DNA of 64,000 bases, taken from the NCBI GenBank assembly GCA_963697205.1, contig CAVONB010000013.1:614593-678592 (forward strand), read 5' to 3'. This stretch comes from CAVONB01 sp963697205 (GTDB lineage: Bacteria; Pseudomonadota; Alphaproteobacteria; Rhizobiales; Hyphomicrobiaceae). The notes under the pieces are model-generated. The model saw only the letters and a list, made by a program, of their open reading frames with translations, did no database searches and was not told the DNA's origin. Each line of letters begins with the position of its first letter. Position 1 is the stretch's first letter. A program made the position numbers and the translations under genes. Below are positions 1 through 9,281 of the stretch, piece by piece.

Positions 1-1
1 C

Positions 2-67
2 GGCCTCGCCGGGAAACCCGAGTTTGACGGCGCGCAGGCTTGCCACCTGCGCGCCGCATCGTTTTGA
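2..67 (+). CDS. possible 3' end of an upstream gene
   Basis: A frame is open from the window edge to a TGA at 65-67, about 21 codons, on the same strand as the cytochrome gene that follows 69 bases later. The residues are not diagnostic. It could be the end of the dehydrogenase that normally precedes such a cytochrome subunit, but nothing in the sequence proves this and chance is possible. Confidence 0.2.
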   Translation, partial: GLAGKPEFDGAQACHLRAASF

Positions 68-136
68 TGGCATGCGACCGCCCGCGCAGATCGATGCGCA
101 AAGGTTCATTCAAGTACCGTTTGGAGAGATCACCGC

Positions 137-1102
137 ATGCGCCTGTCCAGTGTCATCAAGGCCGCCGCCGGCCTTGCTGTTGTCGGCGGCGGCGCCTTCT
201 GGCTGCTGACGATGCCCCCGGCGCTCAATGCCCAATCGCTCGCCGGCAACTACACCGCCGACCTCGCCAACGGCGAGACCATGTTCAACATCGGCGGTTG
301 CGCCTCGTGCCATGCGACACCCGGCCAGGAGAACCACAAGCGCCTCGGCGGCGGCCTCGCCCTGCACACGCCGTTCGGCACCTTCCACGTCCCCAACATC
401 TCAACCGATGCCAAGGTCGGCATGGGCGCCTGGAGCGAGGCCCAGTTCGTGCGCGCCATGACCAAGGGTATCGGCCGCAACGACGAGCATCTCTATCCCG
501 CCTTCCCCTACACCTCCTACCAGCGCATGGCCTTGAAGGACGTCCGCGACCTCTACGCGTTCATGATGACCCTGCCGGCTGACACCACTCCCTCCAAACC
601 CCACACGCTGCCGTTCCCCTTCAGCGTGCGGCGCGGCCTCGGCGCCTGGCAGCTTCTCTTCCTGGACGGCAAGCCGTTCACGCCAGATCCCTCCAAGAGC
701 GCCAAACTCAATCGCGGCGCCTATCTCGTCGACGGGCCCGGCCACTGCGCGGAGTGCCACAGCGGGCGCAACCCACTCGGCGCAATCGAGGAAAGCAAAC
801 GCTACGCCGGCGGCCCAAATCCCGAGGGCAAGGGCTGGATACCCAACATCACGCCCCACGCCGACGGCCTCGCCGGCTGGACCGACAAGGACATCGCGTA
901 TCTGTTGGAATCGGGCTTCACCCCGGAGTACGACGCCGTGGGCTCCAGCATGGCCGACGTGATCAAGAACACCGGTCGCTTGAGCCCAGCCGAACGCGAG
1001 GCCATGGCCGCCTACCTGAAATCGCTACCGCCCCGGCCAGGCAAGAGCCCGAACGCGAAGAAGGCAGAAACCGACCAGCCAAGCCGCCCCGACGAGGGCT
1101 AA
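137..1102 (+). CDS. diheme c-type cytochrome
   Basis: This 321-residue protein has a hydrophobic N-terminal segment (residues 8-30) that acts as a signal peptide or membrane anchor. Two heme c sites follow, CASCH at residues 55-59 and CAECH at 204-208, so the mature protein lies in the periplasm. The size and layout fit the cytochrome subunit of membrane-linked alcohol, aldehyde or nicotinate-type dehydrogenases, which passes electrons to the quinone pool or an oxidase. The partner dehydrogenase is not in the window and may lie upstream. GGAGAG sits a few bases before the ATG. The last 30 residues are polar and Lys/Pro-rich. The cytochrome assignment is firm; the partner is inferred. Confidence 0.88.
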   Translation: MRLSSVIKAAAGLAVVGGGAFWLLTMPPALNAQSLAGNYTADLANGETMFNIGGCASCHATPGQENHKRLGGGLALHTPFGTFHVPNISTDAKVGMGAWSEAQFVRAMTKGIGRNDEHLYPAFPYTSYQRMALKDVRDLYAFMMTLPADTTPSKPHTLPFPFSVRRGLGAWQLLFLDGKPFTPDPSKSAKLNRGAYLVDGPGHCAECHSGRNPLGAIEESKRYAGGPNPEGKGWIPNITPHADGLAGWTDKDIAYLLESGFTPEYDAVGSSMADVIKNTGRLSPAEREAMAAYLKSLPPRPGKSPNAKKAETDQPSRPDEG

Positions 1103-1178
1103 GGAACTCCACCAGCTGAAAGCCCCTCAGCGATCAACAACCGCACCCGCGCACGACACTCACACAGGGCGCAAGACG

Positions 1179-1976
1179 TCAGCCCTGCGCGAAGCGTCGC
1201 CGGTGCGACATAAGGTTTGCCGACGTCACTGCCAGCGCGGCCGCCAACGCCAACCCGTATGAGGCCACGAGACCGAGCGGCTCAACCGTCAGCGCGGTGA
1301 CGAGAAAGAAGGCGACGAACGACTGCAGCGACAACAGCAGACCGCGCAGCAGCAGCGTCACCGCCCCCAGCCCCCATTGGGCATGCGTGAAGGTGCCGAG
1401 CACAGTCGTGATCACCGGAAAGGTCGCTACGATGCCGCTCGCCGCCGGCCCCAGCCTTTCCGCCGACAGCGCGATGATCACCACCAGCACCGCCGTCGCC
1501 AGCATGCGCGCGGGGATGTCCCACCAGGGCAGCACGTCGGGCGCGCGCGCATCGCGCGGCAGCCCGATCCACCAACGGCAGACAACCAGCATCGCCGACG
1601 CCAGCCCCGCCGCCGCGACAGGGCCGACCGACACGCCACTCAGGATCCAGCCCGCCGCCATGTACCCGGCGGCTGCCGCGACGATGCTCGCCGGCCAGCC
1701 TCCGGCGCGACGTCCCACCATCACATAAGCGAGCGCGTAGACCCCGATGCTCACCGTGCCCAGGAGAACGCCGGTCGATGCTTCGCCAACCCACCCGGTC
1801 CCCTGCTCCAGCCCAATCACGAACAGCACCGGACCGGTCATCCAGGGCAACCCGATAATCAGGCCCCCAAGCGTCGCGCCCCACACGCGCACGGCCAGGC
1901 TCATCGCGCCGACGAGCAGCGGCGTCACCAAGAGCTTCAGAAGCCAGATTGCCAGAGCCATGTCAGGATCGGCCAC
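1179..1976 (-). CDS. polytopic inner-membrane protein of unknown function
   Basis: A 265-residue, very hydrophobic protein with about seven to eight predicted membrane segments in two halves joined by a short Arg/Asp-rich loop near residue 140. It has no recognisable catalytic or transport motif. It converges on the cytochrome gene, with about 76 bases between the two stops, and is followed on its own strand by the upstream end of nothing obvious, so it seems to be a single gene. It may be a small transporter or permease-like DUF protein; I do not recognise the family. An alternative start codon lies five residues inside. Confidence 0.7.
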   Translation of the reverse strand: MADPDMALAIWLLKLLVTPLLVGAMSLAVRVWGATLGGLIIGLPWMTGPVLFVIGLEQGTGWVGEASTGVLLGTVSIGVYALAYVMVGRRAGGWPASIVAAAAGYMAAGWILSGVSVGPVAAAGLASAMLVVCRWWIGLPRDARAPDVLPWWDIPARMLATAVLVVIIALSAERLGPAASGIVATFPVITTVLGTFTHAQWGLGAVTLLLRGLLLSLQSFVAFFLVTALTVEPLGLVASYGLALAAALAVTSANLMSHRRRFAQG

Positions 1977-2062
1977 GTCGCCTGCGCCGGCCGGCCGGCC
2001 GTGGACGAACGCCCGCCCGCGAGCGGACGCTCAGAATGCGTGTCCGATGCGCCGGCGGCCGC

Positions 2063-3265
2063 TCAGCGCAGATCGCCGCAGAACCTTTGGATGCGCTTGC
2101 ACGCCTCCTCCAGCGAGGCGGTATCCGTCGCATACGAGATGCGGAACGCCGGGCTCAGCCCGAACGCCGCCCCGTGCACTACCGCGACGCCTTCCTCCTC
2201 CAGCAGCGCGACCGCGAACGCCTCGTCCGACTCGATCTTGCGCCCCTTGCCCGTCGTTTTACCGATCAGCGCCGCGCACGAAGGATAGACGTAGAACGCA
2301 CCCTGCGGCTTTGGACACACGAGGCCGTTCGCCTGGTTGAGCATGGAGACGACGAGATCGCGGCGCTCCGCAAACACCTTGTTGTTGCGGGGGATGAAGT
2401 CTTGCGGACCGTTCAACGCTTCCACACCGCCCCATTGCACAATCGACGTCGGATTGGTCGTCGACTGTGATTGCAGCTTCGCCATCGCCTTGATCAGCGG
2501 CTCCGGCCCGCCTGCATAGCCCAGGCGCAGGCCCGTCATGCAGTAGGCCTTCGACAGCCCGTTCAGCGTCAGCGTGCGCTCGTAGAGCCCCGGCTCGACC
2601 TCGGCCACTGTGCAAAACGTCAGGCCGTCGTAGATCAAGTGCTCGTACATGTCGTCCGTCAGCACCCACACATGCGGGTGGCGCATCAGCACGTCGGTCA
2701 GCGCTTTCAGCTCCGCGCGGCTATAGGCAGCGCCCGACGGGTTTGCCGGCGCGTTGAACAAGAACCACTTGGTGCGCGGCGTCAGCGAGGCCTCCAACAC
2801 GTCCGGCTTGAGCTTGTAGCCGTCCTCGATCTTCGTCGGCATGAAGATCGGCACGCCACCGCCGAGCTTGACGATATCGGCATACGACACCCAGCACGGC
2901 GCCGGCATCACGACTTCGTCGCCCGGATTGATCGTCGCCATCAGCGCATTGAACAGCACCTGCTTGCCGCCGGTGCCAACGCTGATCTGCGAAGGCTTGT
3001 AGTCGAGCCGATTCTCGCGCTTGAACTTCGCGCAGATCGCCGCCTTCAACTCGGGGATGCCATCGACGTCGGTGTACTTCGTCCGGCCCTCGTCCAGCGC
3101 CCGCTTGATCGCATCCTTGACGTTCTGCGGCGTGTCGAAATCGGGCTCACCCGCGCCGAGCCCGATCACGTCCCGCCCCTGCGCTTTCAGTTCGCGCGCC
3201 TTTTGCGTCACCGCGATCGTGGCGGACGGCTGGATGCGACTGAGGCTGTCGGCGAAAAAGCCCAT
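2063..3265 (-). CDS. aspC: pyridoxal-phosphate aspartate/aromatic aminotransferase
   Basis: A 400-residue class I/II aminotransferase that interconverts amino acids and 2-oxo acids, typically aspartate and oxaloacetate, in the cytoplasm. Family marks are GLGAGEPDFDTP near the N terminus, NPSG before the PLP-binding Asp/Tyr region (LTDDMYEHL), and LNGLSKAY with the Schiff-base lysine. Length and order match the alphaproteobacterial AspC/AatA subgroup. I start at the ATG at 3265 (MGFFADSL); the frame stays open upstream but that stretch is low-complexity and not family-like. A prephenate-aminotransferase role is also possible in this subgroup. The protein is intact. Confidence 0.9.
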   Translation of the reverse strand: MGFFADSLSRIQPSATIAVTQKARELKAQGRDVIGLGAGEPDFDTPQNVKDAIKRALDEGRTKYTDVDGIPELKAAICAKFKRENRLDYKPSQISVGTGGKQVLFNALMATINPGDEVVMPAPCWVSYADIVKLGGGVPIFMPTKIEDGYKLKPDVLEASLTPRTKWFLFNAPANPSGAAYSRAELKALTDVLMRHPHVWVLTDDMYEHLIYDGLTFCTVAEVEPGLYERTLTLNGLSKAYCMTGLRLGYAGGPEPLIKAMAKLQSQSTTNPTSIVQWGGVEALNGPQDFIPRNNKVFAERRDLVVSMLNQANGLVCPKPQGAFYVYPSCAALIGKTTGKGRKIESDEAFAVALLEEEGVAVVHGAAFGLSPAFRISYATDTASLEEACKRIQRFCGDLR

Positions 3266-3451
3266 GGGATCGGTCCTCCGGCGGGCGCGGTGGCCTGTTG
3301 TGCCCCGCCGGCACCGCGCCGGCCGAGGCGGCGCGGACCCTACGCCGGCTGGCGCACCTGTCAAGTCGATGCAACGCGGGCGGCACCGGTTCTCCCCGAA
3401 GCCGCCCGCAAACCCACCGGCACGATCACCGGCATGCTCGGACACGAAGGC

Positions 3452-4426
3452 TCAGTCGACCTTGGCGCCCGACCGCTTCACGACCTCCGCCCACTTGGAA
3501 TCCTGCTCCGTGAGGAACTTTTTCGTTTCCTCCACCGAGGCCGGATACGGCAGCGCCGCAGTGATCGCGAGCTTCTTTGCGATCTCGGGCTGGTTGGCCG
3601 CCTTGACGAATGCCGCGTTCAGCTTCTCCACGATCTTGGGATCGATGCCCTTGGGTCCGACGATGCCGAAGAAGGGAATCACCTCAAAGCCCGGTACGCT
3701 TGCCCCCACGGGCGGCAGCGTGGGATCGGTCGGCCACGGCGCGGCGTTAGTCGTCGCCAGGCACTTCAGTTTGCCGGAGCGGTGATGAACGATCACGGAC
3801 GCGTCGAAACCGAAGTCGACCTGACCCGCGAGCAGGTTCTTCACCAGATCCGCCGCGCCGCGATAGGGCACGTGCAGCACATCGATGCCGGTCTTCTGCT
3901 TGAGCAGCTCACCCGAAATATGATTGGGCGATCCATTGCCGGCTGAGCCGTATGACAGCTTGCCCGGGTTCTTCTTCGCATGCTCCACGATTTCCGAGAC
4001 CGACTTGAACGGCGAGTCGGGCTTCACGCACAGGAAGAGCGTGTTCTTCGTCGTCATCGCCACCTGAGTGAAATCGTTCACCGCATGGAAGGCGATCTTG
4101 CGGAACAGATGCCGGTTGACGGCATGCGAGGCAAAGCTCGCCGCAAACAGCGTGTAACCGTCGGGCGCCGACTTGGCGACGTACTCCGCGCCGATGTTGG
4201 TGCCACCGCCGGGCTTGTTCTCCACGATCAGTTGCTGCCCCAGAGACTCGCTCACATACGGCTGGTAGAGGCGCATGACGATGTCCGTCGCCCCACCGGG
4301 CGGATACGGCACCACGAGACGGATCGGCTTCGTCGGCCAGTCGGCCGCCTGCCCGCTCGCCACCGGGACGGCCATGCCGATCGCAAGGCCAAGAAGGGCG
4401 CCCGTTACGCGACCAAGTGATTTCAT
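3452..4426 (-). CDS. tripartite tricarboxylate transporter receptor (Bug/TctC family)
   Basis: A 324-residue periplasmic solute-binding protein. Residues 1-28 are a signal peptide ending near GQAADWP, followed by the family hallmark PIRLVVPYPPGGATD and later YGSAGNGSPNH, typical of Bug receptors that bind carboxylated compounds. Membrane subunits TctA/TctB are absent nearby, which is usual for orphan Bug genes. The neighbour upstream in the same direction is a flavin monooxygenase, so the pair may handle uptake and oxidation of an organic acid; this is inference. A purine-rich ribosome site (GAGGAAACG) precedes the ATG. Confidence 0.9.
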   Translation of the reverse strand: MKSLGRVTGALLGLAIGMAVPVASGQAADWPTKPIRLVVPYPPGGATDIVMRLYQPYVSESLGQQLIVENKPGGGTNIGAEYVAKSAPDGYTLFAASFASHAVNRHLFRKIAFHAVNDFTQVAMTTKNTLFLCVKPDSPFKSVSEIVEHAKKNPGKLSYGSAGNGSPNHISGELLKQKTGIDVLHVPYRGAADLVKNLLAGQVDFGFDASVIVHHRSGKLKCLATTNAAPWPTDPTLPPVGASVPGFEVIPFFGIVGPKGIDPKIVEKLNAAFVKAANQPEIAKKLAITAALPYPASVEETKKFLTEQDSKWAEVVKRSGAKVD

Positions 4427-4575
4427 CGTTTCCTCCACGCTTGTTGTTGTTCGCCCTTGCCGGGTCTGTTGCTGCCGCGTCGGCAGTTGTTGAGAAGGCA
4501 AGCTTCTCGCAAAAAAAGAAGCCGCGCAACGGTCACCCGCGCGCGGCTCCACGATGGTCCTTCGGACGCTCGGGT

Positions 4576-5871
4576 TTAGGCCGCCGCTTTGACGTGAGCC
4601 TCGTGGATCACCTCGTCCAGCGCCGGCTTGATGTGCTCCATGAAGGTGCCAACCGTGTTGATCACCTCCTCCTTCGGCATCTGCGCGTAGTGGTAGATCA
4701 TGCAGATGTGCTCGGCGGGGAACACCTTCCACTGCTCGATCAGCTGCTTGCGCACGCTGTCCAGCGTACCCACCACGTACAGGCCCGAACTCAGCATCGA
4801 GCCGTAGACGTCCGACATGTCGAGCTTGCGCCGTCCCATGGCGGCATAGAAGTTCTTGTAGATGTCGCCGTCGAAGCGCATCACGCGATCGCGCGCATCC
4901 TCTTCCGTCTTGCCGATCTGGATCCAACGCACGAGGCATTGGTTCTGGCCGGGCTTCCAGTTGAAGCCGGCGCCCTTCGACAATTCGAGATACTTCTGCG
5001 AGAGCGGCCCAGCCGTCTGGATGTTGGTGAAATAGACCGGGATGAATCCGCGCGTCGCGCAGTACTCGATCGTCTCGGGGCTGCCCGAGCCCGACACAAA
5101 CACCGGCGGATGCGGGTTCTGGTAGGGCGCAGGGCAGACCGAAACCTCCTGAATGGTGTTGTCTGGCCCGACCTCGCGCGGAGCACCGAGACGCTGCGTC
5201 ACGCCCTGGTGGGCGAGCTGCCAGTCGTCGACGCCCTTGCCTGCCGGATACGGGATCTGCCAGTTGAGGCCAGAGTGCTTGAAGCTCTCCTGCGTCCACG
5301 ACTTGAGGACGATGTCGACGCCCTCCTCGAAGTTGGCGCGGTTGCGCGCGTCATCCGACAGATGCACCTCGTCCTTGGTCGCCGTCGAGAAGCCGACGCC
5401 CTGGGTCGCGGGATTGTAGATGGCGGCATTCGGCGAACGCGTGGCACGTGCGCCCAGGTGCTGGCCGACAACGTTGGTCCAGCGCGACTGGTAGCCGCGC
5501 GCGAAACCGACGAACGAGCGGCCCTTCGAGAGGTGGTCGATGATCGCGGTCTCCTCCGCCACGCGGATCGGGTTCTGCGTGCCGATCACGTAGCCGAGCT
5601 GGCCGACCCGGATGTTCTCCGTGATCGCGGCCCAGTAGGCATCCAGCGTCCCCGGGCTCGGGCCGACCTCGTAGCCCTCCGACCAGAAGTGGTGCTCGAT
5701 GGTCGCTGCACCCCACAGTTTCATCTTGTCGCAAGCACGGATGATGTCGTGCCAGCCGACGAGCGTCTCCTGGTAGAGTTGCCGATTGCGGCCAACGGGC
5801 CGGAGGCGCGCGCGCTCCTCCTCGTCCTTGGTCGGCAGCATCGGGTAGAGCTGGATCATAGGCTTGAGCAC
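4576..5871 (-). CDS. LLM-class flavin-dependent oxidoreductase
   Basis: A 431-residue bacterial luciferase-like monooxygenase that would use reduced flavin and oxygen on a small organic substrate. Features include the N-terminal barrel strand, a GFARGYQSRW segment, VFVSGSGSPETIEYC in the second half and a C-terminal helical stretch around AEHICMIYHYAQMP. The substrate is unknown. It is transcribed away from a TetR regulator, with a palindrome between them, and is followed by a Bug receptor on the same strand. The arrangement suggests a small inducible catabolic unit controlled by that regulator. Intact, normal length. Confidence 0.88.
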   Translation of the reverse strand: MLKPMIQLYPMLPTKDEEERARLRPVGRNRQLYQETLVGWHDIIRACDKMKLWGAATIEHHFWSEGYEVGPSPGTLDAYWAAITENIRVGQLGYVIGTQNPIRVAEETAIIDHLSKGRSFVGFARGYQSRWTNVVGQHLGARATRSPNAAIYNPATQGVGFSTATKDEVHLSDDARNRANFEEGVDIVLKSWTQESFKHSGLNWQIPYPAGKGVDDWQLAHQGVTQRLGAPREVGPDNTIQEVSVCPAPYQNPHPPVFVSGSGSPETIEYCATRGFIPVYFTNIQTAGPLSQKYLELSKGAGFNWKPGQNQCLVRWIQIGKTEEDARDRVMRFDGDIYKNFYAAMGRRKLDMSDVYGSMLSSGLYVVGTLDSVRKQLIEQWKVFPAEHICMIYHYAQMPKEEVINTVGTFMEHIKPALDEVIHEAHVKAAA

Positions 5872-6311
5872 AGGTTTTCCTCCGCGGTTCGCGTCTTTGG
5901 TTCCCTAGGAACGTTGCTTGTGGAGACGATCCTCGTGGCACGGCAGCGAGCGGGCGCGCGGCGGGCGAGGAATTCCCTTGATCAAACAAACGTTTGAATT
6001 TATCCTTGCGCAAAAGTCTGCCAGCGTCAAGCCCCTCGCGGCTCCCTGCGCAGACCGTGCTCTTGCGAGCCGGCCGCGACCCATCGCCGCGAACCCAATT
6101 TGGACCACGGGACCGGCCGGTTCAAGTCGCCGCCCCCCCGGACCACAGGATCGGCCAGGCGTCCTGGTTCGACAACGGTATATGTGGACGCGGCGCGACC
6201 TGCCGACTACGGTCGCCTTCAACGGATGCACACGCCGGCGCAACCGCGACCGATAGTGCCATGGCAGCCCCGGACATCCGGGACTCGTCTTTACGGGAAA
6301 TCCCTCGACGC
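5872..6311. other. divergent intergenic region, LLM oxidoreductase / TetR
   Basis: About 440 bases between the two divergent genes. The only clear landmark is the palindrome near 5987; the rest is GC-rich with no convincing gene. If the TetR gene starts at its earlier ATG (6261), the region is 51 bases shorter. Confidence 0.5.
5983..6000. promoter_or_regulatory. candidate TetR-type operator palindrome
   Basis: CAAACGTTTG at 5987-5996 is a perfect 10-base palindrome, flanked by AT-rich sequence that stands out in this GC-rich DNA. It lies between the LLM oxidoreductase and TetR genes, close to the start of the former. TetR-family repressors often bind such sites in divergent promoters. The link is inferred from position. 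Confidence 0.5.
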
Positions 6312-7043
6312 ATGCTCAACCGCCGCCCCAGCAATCGACCAGCCAAATCCAAAGCCGCCGCCTCGCCTGCCCGTTCGCCTGCCCGCCGCGCACCGGCCAA
6401 GCCCAAGGTCGACGCCACCGCCGACACGCGCGAGCGCATCCTCCAGGCCGCCGAGGGCCTGTTCGCCGAGCATGGCTTCGATGCAGTGAGCATGCGCGAC
6501 ATCACTGCGCTAGCGAACGTCAATCTCGCCGCGGTGAACTACCATTTCGGCTCCAAGCAGGCCCTCCTGGCCGAGGTCTTCGCCATCCGCGCCAACGCGC
6601 TGGTCGCCGAGCGCCTGAAGCTGCTGGCGACCTTGCCCCGCGACCGCAATGGCCGCCCGCGCCTGGAGGCGGTGATCGAGGCGTTCCTTCGCCCCTCCCT
6701 GGAAATGTCGCGCCAGCAGGGCGGCGCCCACCACATGCGCCTGAGGGCACGTCTTGCCGTCGAGCGCGTCGGGGTCACGTCCACGCAGTACCCCGTCATC
6801 TTCGACGACAGCAACAGCCGGTTCGTCGACGCCCTGGTCGAGGCCATGCCTGACCTGCCGCGCGAGGACGTCTACTGGGGCTTCCACTGCCTGCTCGGCA
6901 TTCAGAACTACACGATGGCCAATTCCGGCAGGATCCAGCATCTGTCGGGCGGCGAGTGCGATCCCACCGACGTGGAAGCCACGCTCCAGCGCATCGTCCC
7001 GTTCGTGGCTCAGGGCTTTCGCGCCCTGGCCCGCAAACGCTGA
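6312..7043 (+). CDS. TetR/AcrR family transcriptional regulator
   Basis: A DNA-binding repressor of about 243 residues. After a basic, Ala/Pro/Lys-rich N-terminal tail of about 35 residues comes the TetR helix-turn-helix domain: TRERILQAAEGLFAEHGF, then MRDITALANVNLAAVNYHFGSK. The C-terminal ligand domain is less conserved. An in-frame ATG at 6261 would add 17 residues; the tail is unconserved, so the start is uncertain. It is divergent from the LLM oxidoreductase, which it probably regulates together with itself. The Ala/Lys-rich tail is longer than in most TetR proteins. Confidence 0.87.
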   Translation: MLNRRPSNRPAKSKAAASPARSPARRAPAKPKVDATADTRERILQAAEGLFAEHGFDAVSMRDITALANVNLAAVNYHFGSKQALLAEVFAIRANALVAERLKLLATLPRDRNGRPRLEAVIEAFLRPSLEMSRQQGGAHHMRLRARLAVERVGVTSTQYPVIFDDSNSRFVDALVEAMPDLPREDVYWGFHCLLGIQNYTMANSGRIQHLSGGECDPTDVEATLQRIVPFVAQGFRALARKR

Positions 7044-7050
7044 GCCTCCC

Positions 7051-8772
7051 TCACCCCCGGTGCTCGATCGCCTGTGCCACGCTCGCCTCGTAGGCGACCA
7101 GCGGCGGCTTGAGCCCGTGCGCGATCAGTTCGCGCCGCATGTCGTGCGTGGTCCCCGTCAGCACCAGCTTCGCGCCGCGCCGCTGCGCCTTGTGTGCCAT
7201 GCTTTCAATCGTGTGCGCGGCGGTGGCATCGACGAACGGCACCACCGACAGATCGAGGATCAGCGTCCGGTGCGTATCTGAAATGCGGTCGAGAACGGAT
7301 TCGATCGACGCCACCGCCCCGAAGAAGAACGCCCCCGTGATCCGGTACACCACCACATCGCGCGTCTGCGCCAGACCCTCGTCGTAGGGCGTGCGCCCGC
7401 CGTTGGCGTCGTCCGCCTTATCGTCGGCCACCAGCGGGCGATGGGCTTCGATCGCCGTCGCCTGCGACATGCGGTGGATGAACAGCACCGAGCCCAGCGC
7501 GAAGCCCACGACGATGGCCTCCGTGAGATCGCGGAACACCGTCAAGAGCAGCGTGATCGCCAGCACCGACGCCTCCCCGCGCGAGGCGCGCAGCAGCGTC
7601 CAGATGGCGGATTTCTCCACCATGTTCCAGGCCACGATCGCCAAGACGCCAGCCAGTGCCGCGAGCGGGATGTAGCTCGCCAGCGGTGCGGCGACGAGCA
7701 TGAACACCATGAGGAACAGCGCGTGCAGCATCCCCGCCACCGGACCATGCGCGCCCGCCCGCACGTTGGTCGCCGTCCGCGCGATGGTGCCCGTGACGCA
7801 GATCCCACCGAACAGGCCGCTCGCCACATTGGCGAAGCCCTGCGCAACGAGCTCGCAGTTCGACCGGTGCCGCCGTCCCGTCATGCCGTCGGCCACCACC
7901 GCCGACAGCAGCGACTCGATGGCCCCCAGCAACGTGAACGACACCGCGCTCGGCAGCACCGCCTGCACCTTCGCCCAGCTCACGTCCGGCAGCGACGGCG
8001 CCGGCAGCGCTGAGGGAATGCCGCCGAACTGCGAGCCGATGGTCGTCACGGGCAGGCCGACGAGGCCGGTGATGGTCGCCGCCGCGCCCACCGCGATCAG
8101 CAGACCCGGCCAATGCGGGCGCACGTGCTTCAACCCGACGATGAGCGCGATGGTGCCGACCGAGATCGCCAGCGTGGTCGCATCGGCCGTCGGCAGCGCG
8201 TGAAATAGTACCGGCAGCTTCTCCGCCAGCGGCCCGGGCTCGGGCTGCGCCAACGTCAGGCCCAAGAGATTGCGGATCTGGCTGGAAAAGATGATGACCG
8301 CGATGCCGGCCGTGAAGCCGATCGTGACGGGGTAGGGAATGAACTTGATGTAGGTGCCAAGTTGCAGCCACCCGATGGCGACCAGCATGAAACCCGACAG
8401 GATCGTCGCCAGGATCACGCCATCCATGCCGTGCTGGGCCGCCGTCGCCGCCACCAGTACGATGAACGCGCCCGCCGGCCCGCCGATCTGGAACCGGCTC
8501 CCGCCCAGCGCGGAGACGAAAAAGCCACCGACAATCGCGGTGTAGAGCCCCTGCGCCGGGCTCGCCCCCGACGCGATGGCGATCGCCATCGACAGTGGCA
8601 GGGCGACAATCGCCACGGTCAGCCCGGCGATCGCATCCGATCGCAAGTGATCGAGCCCATAGCCTTCTCGCCAGACAGTGACCAGTTTCGGCGTGAACAA
8701 CTCTGTCCACGTCGCACGCGGTGGAGATGTTCGCGCGCTTGCCGTGCCCATCGTCATGTTCTGTGGTCTCAC
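7051..8772 (-). CDS. SulP family anion permease with C-terminal STAS domain
   Basis: A 573-residue inner-membrane transporter. The first 430 residues hold 10 to 12 membrane segments with the SulP signature around IGGPAGAFIV and a dense ALPLSMAIAIASGASP segment. The last 110 residues form a cytoplasmic STAS domain (DLSVVPFVDATAAHTIESM). The family moves sulfate, bicarbonate or dicarboxylates; the substrate cannot be read here. It converges on the TetR gene, with 7 bases between their stops. Intact and of normal length. Confidence 0.9.
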   Translation of the reverse strand: MRPQNMTMGTASARTSPPRATWTELFTPKLVTVWREGYGLDHLRSDAIAGLTVAIVALPLSMAIAIASGASPAQGLYTAIVGGFFVSALGGSRFQIGGPAGAFIVLVAATAAQHGMDGVILATILSGFMLVAIGWLQLGTYIKFIPYPVTIGFTAGIAVIIFSSQIRNLLGLTLAQPEPGPLAEKLPVLFHALPTADATTLAISVGTIALIVGLKHVRPHWPGLLIAVGAAATITGLVGLPVTTIGSQFGGIPSALPAPSLPDVSWAKVQAVLPSAVSFTLLGAIESLLSAVVADGMTGRRHRSNCELVAQGFANVASGLFGGICVTGTIARTATNVRAGAHGPVAGMLHALFLMVFMLVAAPLASYIPLAALAGVLAIVAWNMVEKSAIWTLLRASRGEASVLAITLLLTVFRDLTEAIVVGFALGSVLFIHRMSQATAIEAHRPLVADDKADDANGGRTPYDEGLAQTRDVVVYRITGAFFFGAVASIESVLDRISDTHRTLILDLSVVPFVDATAAHTIESMAHKAQRRGAKLVLTGTTHDMRRELIAHGLKPPLVAYEASVAQAIEHRG

Positions 8773-8942
8773 CGGCCGGCTGGCCGAGCAGGAAAGGACG
8801 GTGCCCTCATATAAAGCAGTCTAGCAGATCTCCCCGCGCGCTACGCCGTGCCTAAATGGCGCTGCGCGCACAATGCCGCGCAACGCCCTCTCGCGCTTTG
8901 CCCGCTGACGGCGTTCGACCCGTCCGCGGACGCGCGTGCGCC

Positions 8943-9275
8943 TCAGGCAGCCTCGCGCTCGGCCTGTCCGGCCGCTGCACGCGTGGCCCGGTTCTGCGCC
9001 ATGGCGTCCGCGCGCTCCGCCTCCTCCGCCTCGGCCTCCGCAATCGCCTTGGCAAGGGCGGCATGCACAGCCTTGGCTGTCTCCAGCGACAGCTCCACCC
9101 CGGCCCGCGCGCCCGGCGGCAGACCGACGTTGATGAAGTCGAGCGTGATCGCGTCGGGCAGCAACGCATGGCGCGCGTGATCGTAGGCCACGACCGCATG
9201 CGTCAGGTCGAACCAGCCGTCCTCGCCCTTGGCCATGCCGTCCACACGCGCGATCTCGACGATGGATGTGCACAT
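8943..9275 (-). CDS. small conserved protein, DUF6295-like
   Basis: A 110-residue protein beginning MCTSIVEIA, with KGEDGWFDLTHAVVAYDH near the N terminus and an Ala/Glu-rich helical C-terminal half. I associate this N-terminal pattern with the DUF6295 family, whose function is unknown. It lies six bases downstream of the dienelactone-hydrolase-like gene on the same strand, so the two are almost certainly cotranscribed. No signal peptide or membrane segment is seen. Confidence 0.7.
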   Translation of the reverse strand: MCTSIVEIARVDGMAKGEDGWFDLTHAVVAYDHARHALLPDAITLDFINVGLPPGARAGVELSLETAKAVHAALAKAIAEAEAEEAERADAMAQNRATRAAAGQAEREAA

Positions 9276-9281
9276 GCTCGA

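Noticed and set aside
2471..3946. A 491-codon plus-strand frame opposite the aminotransferase and Bug receptor
   Set aside because: It spans the opposite strand of two conserved genes and their gap, with no recognisable domain.
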